Below, one piece after another: positions 54,424-64,000 of a stretch of DNA of 64,000 nt. The position numbers and the translations under genes are program-made. The notes under the pieces were generated by a model. That model was given only the letters and a program-made list of their open reading frames with translations. It did not search any database and was not told the DNA's origin. This DNA is from Bacteroidaceae bacterium (GTDB taxonomy: Bacteria > Bacteroidota > Bacteroidia > Bacteroidales > Bacteroidaceae): NCBI GenBank assembly GCA_017470425.1, contig JAFUYT010000028.1:49855-113854 (forward strand), given 5' to 3'. Each line of letters starts with the position of its first letter. Within the stretch, counting starts at the first letter, position 1.

Positions 54424-55485
54424 ATGATCATTAAACATAGGAATAATACCTGTTCTCAACAACATACCGCTCCCTCCCTTATAGGGAGGGCGGGGGGAGA
54501 GTCTGCTTTTTTTCTCCTCTTTCTCCTCACATTCTTTGTCTCCTGCGGCGGCCGCACCCGCCAGGGCACCACTCCGGACACCATCGCCCTGCAGCCCGCA
54601 CCCGCCTTCGTAGCCGATTCCGCGATGGCCTACGTGGAGGCGCAGTGCGCCTTCGGGCCCCGCGTGCCGGGGTCACAGGCGCATGAGGCCTGTGCCGACT
54701 GGCTCGTCGGCAAGTTCCAGAGCTTCGGCGCCGAGGTCAGCGAAGTCCGCACGACCCTCAACGGCTACGACGGGCAGCCCATGACCTGCCGCAACATCCA
54801 GGCACGCCTCTTCCCCGACGCCATCGACCGCATCCTCATCACCGCACACTGGGACAGCCGCGCATGGGCTGACAACGACCCCGACGACACCCGGCACCAC
54901 ACCCCCGTCCCGGCTGCCAACGATGGCGCCTCCGGCGTCGCCGTGATGCTGGAGATGGCGCGCACCATCGCCGCCACGGGCCTCAGCTACGGCATCGACT
55001 TCGTCTGCTTCGACCTCGAGGACCAGGGCACGCCGGAGTGGGCCGAGGACACGGGCGAGGAGAGCTTCTGGTGCCTCGGCTCCCGCTACTGGGCACAGCA
55101 GGCGGCTGCCATCGGCTACCGGCCCCGCTACGGCGTCAACCTCGACATGGTCGGCGGCCGCGGCGCACGCTTCGCACAGGAAGGCTTCTCCCGCCAGTAC
55201 GCCAAGCCCGTCGTGGACATGGTCTGGCACTTAGGCATCCAGCTGGGCTTCGGCGAATACTTCGTCCTCAAGGACGCCGGCTACGTCACCGATGACCACC
55301 TCCCCGTGAACCGCATCGCCTACATCCCCTGCATCGACATCATCCCCTCGGTGGAGGGCGCCGCCTCCTCCTTCGGCCCCACCTGGCACACCCTCAGCGA
55401 CACGCCCGAGAACATCGACCCCGCCGTGATGCAGGCCGTCGGACAAACGCTCCTACAACTCATCTATAACGATAATAAACAATGA
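54424..55485 (+). CDS. M28-type zinc peptidase / glutaminyl cyclase-like lipoprotein
   Basis: This 353-residue protein has lipobox LTFFVSC (lipid Cys ~41) after an unusually long N-terminal region whose first part (PSLIGRAGGESA) is encoded by a palindrome. The metal ligands of M28 are visible: HWDSR, NDGASGVAVMLEMA, FDLEDQG and the late DDHLPVNR. The family includes aminopeptidases and glutaminyl cyclases. No other in-frame start gives a normal signal peptide, so the true start may be imperfect. Its stop overlaps sufE (ATGA). Confidence 0.86.
   Translation: MIIKHRNNTCSQQHTAPSLIGRAGGESAFFLLFLLTFFVSCGGRTRQGTTPDTIALQPAPAFVADSAMAYVEAQCAFGPRVPGSQAHEACADWLVGKFQSFGAEVSEVRTTLNGYDGQPMTCRNIQARLFPDAIDRILITAHWDSRAWADNDPDDTRHHTPVPAANDGASGVAVMLEMARTIAATGLSYGIDFVCFDLEDQGTPEWAEDTGEESFWCLGSRYWAQQAAAIGYRPRYGVNLDMVGGRGARFAQEGFSRQYAKPVVDMVWHLGIQLGFGEYFVLKDAGYVTDDHLPVNRIAYIPCIDIIPSVEGAASSFGPTWHTLSDTPENIDPAVMQAVGQTLLQLIYNDNKQ
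54470..54500. repeat. Palindromic mini-repeat in the M28 gene
   Basis: ctccctccc (54470-54478) and gggaggg (54484-54490) with following cggggggag form a strong hairpin. It lies in the coding region just before the signal peptide's hydrophobic core. Confidence 0.65.
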
Positions 55486-55910
55486 CAATCAACGAGATAC
55501 AAGACGAGATCATTGAGGAATTCAATGACTTCGACGACTGGATGGACAAGTACCAGTTGCTCATCGACCTGGGCAACGAGCAGCAGCCGCTGCCCGCCAG
55601 CGACAAGACCGAGCAGAACCTCATCGAGGGATGCCAGAGCCGCGTGTGGCTCGCTGCAGACCTCACGCCGGACGGCCGCGTGCACTTCCGCGCCGAGAGC
55701 GACGCCCTCATCGTGAAGGGCATCGTGACGCTCCTCATCCGCGTACTGAACGACCACACGCCCCAGGAGATCCTCGATGCCGACCTCTACTTCATCGAGC
55801 GCATCGGCCTCCGCGAACACCTCTCACCCACCCGCAGCAACGGCCTCCTGGCCATGCTGAAGCAGATGAAGATGTACGCACTCGCCTTTAAGGCTACATT
55901 AACCAATTAA
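55482..55910 (+). CDS. sufE: SufE sulfur-transfer protein
   Basis: This 142-residue protein receives persulfide from SufS for Fe-S cluster assembly. Cys51 in LIEGCQSRVW is the acceptor, and LIVKGIVTLLIRVLND and FIERIGLREHLSP are family marks. It overlaps the upstream peptidase by ATGA. The rest of the suf genes are not in the window. Confidence 0.94.
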   Translation: MTINEIQDEIIEEFNDFDDWMDKYQLLIDLGNEQQPLPASDKTEQNLIEGCQSRVWLAADLTPDGRVHFRAESDALIVKGIVTLLIRVLNDHTPQEILDADLYFIERIGLREHLSPTRSNGLLAMLKQMKMYALAFKATLTN

Positions 55911-55935
55911 CCGTTGAACCATCATTCGTGCTTTT

Positions 55936-56271
55936 ATGGAGACTACCCGACAGAATAAAATCGCGCGCCTCATCCAGAAGGAACTGAGCGACATCTTCCA
56001 GCGCCAGACGCAGGCCACCCACGGTGTCCTCGTCACCGTCACCGCCTGCCGCATCAGCCCCGACATGAGCGTCTGCCGCGGCTACCTGAGCATCTTCCCC
56101 AGCGAACGTGCCCAGGAGATCTGCGACAACGTCAACGCCAACGTCAAGCAAATCCGCTTCGAGCTCGGACAGCGCACGCGCCACCAGCTCCGCATCATCC
56201 CCGAACTCAAGTTCTTCGTAGATGACAGCCTCGACTACGCCGAGAACATTGACCGCCTACTGAATGTTTAG
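55936..56271 (+). CDS. rbfA: Ribosome-binding factor A
   Basis: This 111-residue KH-like protein aids 16S rRNA maturation in the cytosol. It has a helix start (RQNKIARLIQKELSDIF), a central beta element (TVTACRISPDMSVCRGYLSIF) and the C-terminal RTRHQLRIIPELKFFVDDSLDYAENID. Length is typical. Its end overlaps the next gene by eight bases. Confidence 0.95.
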   Translation: METTRQNKIARLIQKELSDIFQRQTQATHGVLVTVTACRISPDMSVCRGYLSIFPSERAQEICDNVNANVKQIRFELGQRTRHQLRIIPELKFFVDDSLDYAENIDRLLNV

Positions 56272-57514
56272 CTTCTACATCGCCCGCCGCTACCTCTTCT
56301 CGCGGAAGAGCCACCACACCATCAACATCATATCGACCATCTCGGTGTGTGGTGTAGCGCTGGCCACCATGGCACTGGTGGTCACCCTCTCCGTGTTCAA
56401 CGGCTTCCGCGACATGGTGGCCTCGTTCTTCACGGCCTTCGACCCCGAGCTGAAGGTGACGCTCGCCGAGGGGAAGTGCGTGGCAGCCGACGACCCCGCA
56501 CTCCAGCAGCTCCGCGCGCACGACGCCGTCGAGGCATACACCGAGGTGCTCGAGGACCAGGCGCTCATCGTCGGCAACGAGCGGCAGTGGGTCATCACCA
56601 TCAAGGGCGTCGATGACAACTTCCAGCAGCAGGCCGACATCGACGGCATCCTCTACGGCGACGGCGAGTTCATCCTCCACGCCGACGTCCTCGACTACGG
56701 CATCATGGGCATCCGCCTGGCGCAGCAGCTCGGACTCGGCACCGCCTACGACGGCGCCCTGCCCATCTACGCACCCCGCCGCGGCGAGCGCGTGAACATG
56801 GGCAACCCCATGCAGAGCTTCAACCGCGACGAGCTCTACTCCCCCGGCGTCGTCTTCGCCGTCAACCAGTCGAAGTACGACGCCAGCTACATCGTCACCT
56901 CCATCGCCTTCGCCCGCAGGCTCTTCGACCGCCAGGGCCTCGTCAGCGCCGTGGAGCTGAAGCTGAAGCCCGGCACCAACCTCAGCCGCACCAAGGGCGA
57001 GCTGCGCCAGCTGCTCGGCGACCGCTTCCGCGTCGAGGACCGCTACGAACAGCAGGCCGACACCTTCCGCATCATGCAGGTGGAGAAGCTCATCGCCTAC
57101 CTCTTCCTCTCGTTCATCCTCCTCGTGGCCTGCTTCAACATCATCGGCTCCCTCTCAATGCTGATGATCGACAAGCGCGCCGACGTAGAGACCCTCCGCG
57201 CCCTCGGCGCCGACGACCGCCAGATCTCGCAGGTGTTCCTCCTCGAGGGCTGGCTCATCAGCGGCTTCGGCGCCGCCATCGGCATCGCCGTGGGCCTGCT
57301 GCTCTGCTGGCTGCAGATGGAGTTCGGCCTCATCAAGCTCGGCAACAGCGAGGGCGCCTTCATCATCGACGCCTACCCCGTCAGCGTCCACGCCACCGAC
57401 CTCCTTATCACCTTCGCCACCGTCCTCGTCGTGGGCTACCTCTCCGTCTGGCTCCCCGTGCGCCGCATGACGCGCCAGCTGCTCGCCGCGACCACCCCGA
57501 ATCACGAAAACTAA
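56264..57514 (+). CDS. LolC/LolE-like ABC transporter permease
   Basis: This 416-residue protein has an N-terminal helix (ISTISVCGVALATMALVVTLSVFNGF), a large periplasmic (MacB-type) domain (~45-265), and three C-terminal helices (~270-400; SFILLVACFNIIGSLSMLMIDKRADVETLRALGAD). It probably releases lipoproteins from the inner membrane together with an ATPase that is not present here. Overlap with rbfA suggests coupling. Confidence 0.9.
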   Translation: MFSFYIARRYLFSRKSHHTINIISTISVCGVALATMALVVTLSVFNGFRDMVASFFTAFDPELKVTLAEGKCVAADDPALQQLRAHDAVEAYTEVLEDQALIVGNERQWVITIKGVDDNFQQQADIDGILYGDGEFILHADVLDYGIMGIRLAQQLGLGTAYDGALPIYAPRRGERVNMGNPMQSFNRDELYSPGVVFAVNQSKYDASYIVTSIAFARRLFDRQGLVSAVELKLKPGTNLSRTKGELRQLLGDRFRVEDRYEQQADTFRIMQVEKLIAYLFLSFILLVACFNIIGSLSMLMIDKRADVETLRALGADDRQISQVFLLEGWLISGFGAAIGIAVGLLLCWLQMEFGLIKLGNSEGAFIIDAYPVSVHATDLLITFATVLVVGYLSVWLPVRRMTRQLLAATTPNHEN

Positions 57515-57530
57515 CTCCGTAACAAACTAA

Positions 57531-61874
<4,344 letters not shown>

Positions 61875-61955
61875 CCGCCGCCGCCCGTCACGCAGAAAAA
61901 ACTTTTTTCGTAAAACATTACGAACATTACGAAACCACACCCCCAAGAGACCCCT

Positions 61956-63185
61956 ATGAGAGAAGAACAGATCCTCGTACGCATCACAGGACAAGACCGG
62001 CCAGGACTGACCGCTGACATCATGGCCATACTCGCCAAGTACAACGCACAGATCCTCGACATCGGACAAGCCGACATACACTCCACACTCTCCCTCGGCA
62101 TCCTCATCCGAATGGACGAAGCCTACTCCGGACAGGTCATGAAAGAACTACTCTTCAAAGCCACCGAGATCGGCATCAACATCGGATTCTCCCCCATCAC
62201 CGACGACGAATACGAGGACTGGGTCAGCCACCAGGGCAAGAACCGCTACATCCTCACCCTCATGGGGCGGCAGCTCGAGGCACGGCAGATCGAAGCCGCC
62301 ACGCGCGTCATCGCCGACCAAGGCTTCAACATCGACTCCATCCGCCGCATGACAGGCCGCAAGAGCATCAAGAACCCCGCCAAGCACATCCGCGCCTGCA
62401 TCGAGTTCTCCCTCCGCGGAGAACCACGCGACCGCCAGGAGATGCAATCCCGCTTCATGCGGCTCTCAGAGGACATGGAAATCGACTTCTCCTTCCAGCG
62501 CGACGACATGTTCCGCCGCATGCGGCGCCTCATCTGCTTCGACATGGACTCCACCCTCATCCAGACAGAGTGCATCGACGAGCTCGCAGAGCGCGCCGGC
62601 GTAGGCGAGCAAGTGCGCGCCATCACCGAGAGCGCCATGCGCGGCGAGATCGACTTCAAGGAAAGCTTCCGCCGCCGCGTAAGCCTCCTCAAGGGACTCG
62701 ACGTCAGCGTCATGCACGACATCGCAGAGCACATGCCCATCACCGAGGGCGTCGATCGCCTCATGACCATCCTCAAGACCTGCGGCTACAAGATCGCCAT
62801 CCTCAGCGGCGGCTTCACCTACTTCGGAGAGTACCTCCAGCGCAAGTACGGCATCGACTATGTCTATGCCAACGAGCTCGAGATCGACGACGCCGGCAAG
62901 CTCACAGGCAACTACGTCGGCGACATCGTCGATGGCCACCGCAAGGCAGAGCTCCTGAAGCTCATCGCGCAAGTCGAGAAAGTCAACCTCGCGCAGACCA
63001 TCGCCGTCGGCGACGGCGCCAACGACCTACCCATGATCAGCGAGGCAGGCCTCGGCATCGCCTTCCACGCCAAGCCGCGCGTCGTCGCCAACGCCAAGCA
63101 GAGCATCAACACCATCGGCCTCGACGGCGTCCTCTACTTCCTCGGCTTCAAAGACTCCTACCTCGGCGACCAAGGAAAACTCTAA
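61956..63185 (+). CDS. serB: Phosphoserine phosphatase with two ACT domains
   Basis: This 409-residue enzyme dephosphorylates phosphoserine, the last step of serine synthesis. Two N-terminal ACT domains (~5-75 and ~95-170) precede a HAD domain with FDMDST (195-200, nucleophile Asp196), SGGFTYF and GDGANDLPM. The ACT domains may allow feedback by serine. It is monocistronic, with the spacer downstream carrying hairpins. Confidence 0.95.
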   Translation: MREEQILVRITGQDRPGLTADIMAILAKYNAQILDIGQADIHSTLSLGILIRMDEAYSGQVMKELLFKATEIGINIGFSPITDDEYEDWVSHQGKNRYILTLMGRQLEARQIEAATRVIADQGFNIDSIRRMTGRKSIKNPAKHIRACIEFSLRGEPRDRQEMQSRFMRLSEDMEIDFSFQRDDMFRRMRRLICFDMDSTLIQTECIDELAERAGVGEQVRAITESAMRGEIDFKESFRRRVSLLKGLDVSVMHDIAEHMPITEGVDRLMTILKTCGYKIAILSGGFTYFGEYLQRKYGIDYVYANELEIDDAGKLTGNYVGDIVDGHRKAELLKLIAQVEKVNLAQTIAVGDGANDLPMISEAGLGIAFHAKPRVVANAKQSINTIGLDGVLYFLGFKDSYLGDQGKL

Positions 63186-63321
63186 ACTCCCCCCTTTCCC
63201 TCCCCTCTCCGAGCACATTCCCTCCCCTCTCCGAGCACATTCCCAAAGCGCTCAGAGAGGGGAGCAAACTTGTCACCCCCGCAATCCATACCTGTGAAGA
63301 ACAGCCACTCTCAATAAATTT

Positions 63322-63372
63322 CGCAACGCGACGCAACCGCATCACATTGCGCCGCGTACAAAGCGCGTTGCG
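63322..63372. ncRNA. Candidate structured element after serB
   Basis: Arms cgcaacgcg (63322-63330) and cgcgttgcg (63364-63372) are perfectly complementary, and inside them cgcaa and ttgcg also pair. A minus-strand -7 element (63478-63485) lies upstream for that orientation. Confidence 0.35.
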
Positions 63373-63696
63373 CTTTCCACACATCGCAACGCACAATTCC
63401 CATATGCATCGCCGTCCTCACAAGTATAGAACACCATCCCGAAAACTATAAATCATCATCCAGACAAATATATCCCGCAAAAGTATTTTACTCCCCTTTG
63501 TTTGTTAATAATCAATTAAAAACATGCCACAACGCATCATGACGCGTATCGGCGATGTCTTCTGTGCCGAGATAGCGCCGTCCGTCGCAAGGTTCGTAAT
63601 GTTTTCCGCAAAAGTTTACAGCGATTCGATGATAGCCTTTTCCTGAATGAACAAGGATTCGGCACCTTTTTTCTTCGCCATCCGCTGAAATTGTCT

Positions 63697-63704
63697 TATC
63701 TTTG
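63697..63704 (+). promoter_or_regulatory. -7 element before the last gene
   Basis: TATCTTTG is only 5 bases from the ATG at 63709, so the transcript would be nearly leaderless. Confidence 0.5.
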
Positions 63705-63708
63705 CGGC

Positions 63709-64000
63709 ATGAAACGAGCGTTGAGGACAAGAGGCAGGCGGATATGGGCCGCGGTGGTGGCCGTGGCAGCAGCCATTGCGCTGGTGGCAGGAGGCATTGC
63801 GGCCTGGCGCCATGACCGGGTCATGCGCGCCGCGCTCCGCGACCTGCAGGCCGCGAACAAGGCCGACAGCGTGTTCACGGGCGACAGCGTCGCCAAGGTG
63901 CTCGTGCGCTACTTCGACCACCCCTGGCACCGCCCCAACACCCGTATGCTCGCCCACTACCTCCTCGGACGGGCACACGCCGACATGGGCGAGGCACCGC
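63709..64000 (+). CDS. TPR-type membrane or lipoprotein-like sensor, N-terminal part
   Basis: Only the first ~97 codons are present; the gene continues past the window. A basic start (MKRALRTRGRRIW) is followed by one hydrophobic helix (AAVVAVAAAIALVAGGIAAW), then DSVAKVLVRYFDHPWHRPN and MLAHYLLGRAHADMGEAP. The last motif resembles the TPR repeats of Bacteroidales sensor proteins that pair with LuxR-type regulators. The identity of the C-terminal part is unknown. Confidence 0.7.
   Translation, partial: MKRALRTRGRRIWAAVVAVAAAIALVAGGIAAWRHDRVMRAALRDLQAANKADSVFTGDSVAKVLVRYFDHPWHRPNTRMLAHYLLGRAHADMGEAP

Larger units (their letters stand above)
63186..63708. other. Non-coding spacer after serB, with repeats and hairpins
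   Basis: No credible gene is seen. It contains two perfect 22-bp direct repeats (63198-63219 and 63220-63241, ccctcccctctccgagcaca-tt), pairing with ctcagagaggggag at 63251-63264 as a possible serB terminator; a nested hairpin at 63322-63372; and minus-strand -7-like TACTTTTG at 63478-63485. Two short minus-strand frames (63512-63730) look like gene debris. Confidence 0.6.

Noticed and set aside
63512-63730. A 72-codon minus-strand frame ending DIADTRHDALWHVFN
   Set aside because: It overlaps the promoter and start of the plus-strand TPR gene and has no start signal or partner; it may be gene debris, but this cannot be supported.

Overview
The window looks like chromosome from a GC-rich member of the Bacteroidales, most likely a Prevotellaceae-like gut or oral anaerobe. 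Four things point there: Bacteroidetes-type promoters (TAnnTTTG, often with a TTG/TTTG about 19-20 bp upstream), porQ-cmk-ispH gene order, secreted proteins ending in a Prevotella-style sorting tail (NLAGQRLN...KGVNIINGKKVLIK), and a TonB/ExbB/ExbD/ExbD set. No tRNA, rRNA, CRISPR array or transposase gene was seen. The species assignment is inference.

Layout. 1-3373: end of a prolyl-oligopeptidase-type peptidase, purD, and two membrane proteins. 3374-11841: a visibly AT-richer island. It holds two large secreted proteins, each followed by a ~50-residue peptide of one family (the most unusual feature here), then a nucleotidyltransferase/HEPN pair and a repeat-rich non-coding stretch. 11842-16924: a low-molecular-weight phosphatase, rsmD, DUF3822, a membrane-anchored protein, a RecD2-like helicase and an AraC regulator. 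16976-22333 (minus): the TonB energy-transduction genes, interrupted by a prenyl synthase and TatD. 22557-29220 (plus): porQ, cmk, ispH, an iron/corrinoid-type ABC permease and binding lipoprotein, and a CbiJ-CbiD fusion. 29222-35873 (minus): a complete trp operon, trpBEGDCFA, behind a leader peptide with three consecutive Trp codons and an attenuator hairpin. 35937-39005: a permuted 5'-nucleotidase fusion, rplS and a PorT-like barrel. 39236-45525: rimP-nusA-infB, cvpA and a radical SAM protein. 45540-49203 (minus): trkH, a Fur-family regulator, a short nucleoside kinase and a sirtuin. 49438-57514: three FKBP isomerases, an Lrp regulator, a C26-M19 peptidase fusion, an M28 peptidase, sufE, rbfA and a LolE-like permease. 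57543-64000: a large GH2 beta-galactosidase, serB, a structured spacer and the start of a TPR-type membrane protein.

Two kinds of small repeat cut across the annotation. Many spacers hold AT-rich tracts of reiterated 7-10 bp words, and two of these fold into long hairpins (before infB and before cvpA). GC-rich palindromes also sit in frame inside real genes (purD, infB, cbiJD, the M28 peptidase, lacZ), where they add residues that look absent from the usual protein families. Boundaries and functions come from reading the sequence only; no searches were run.
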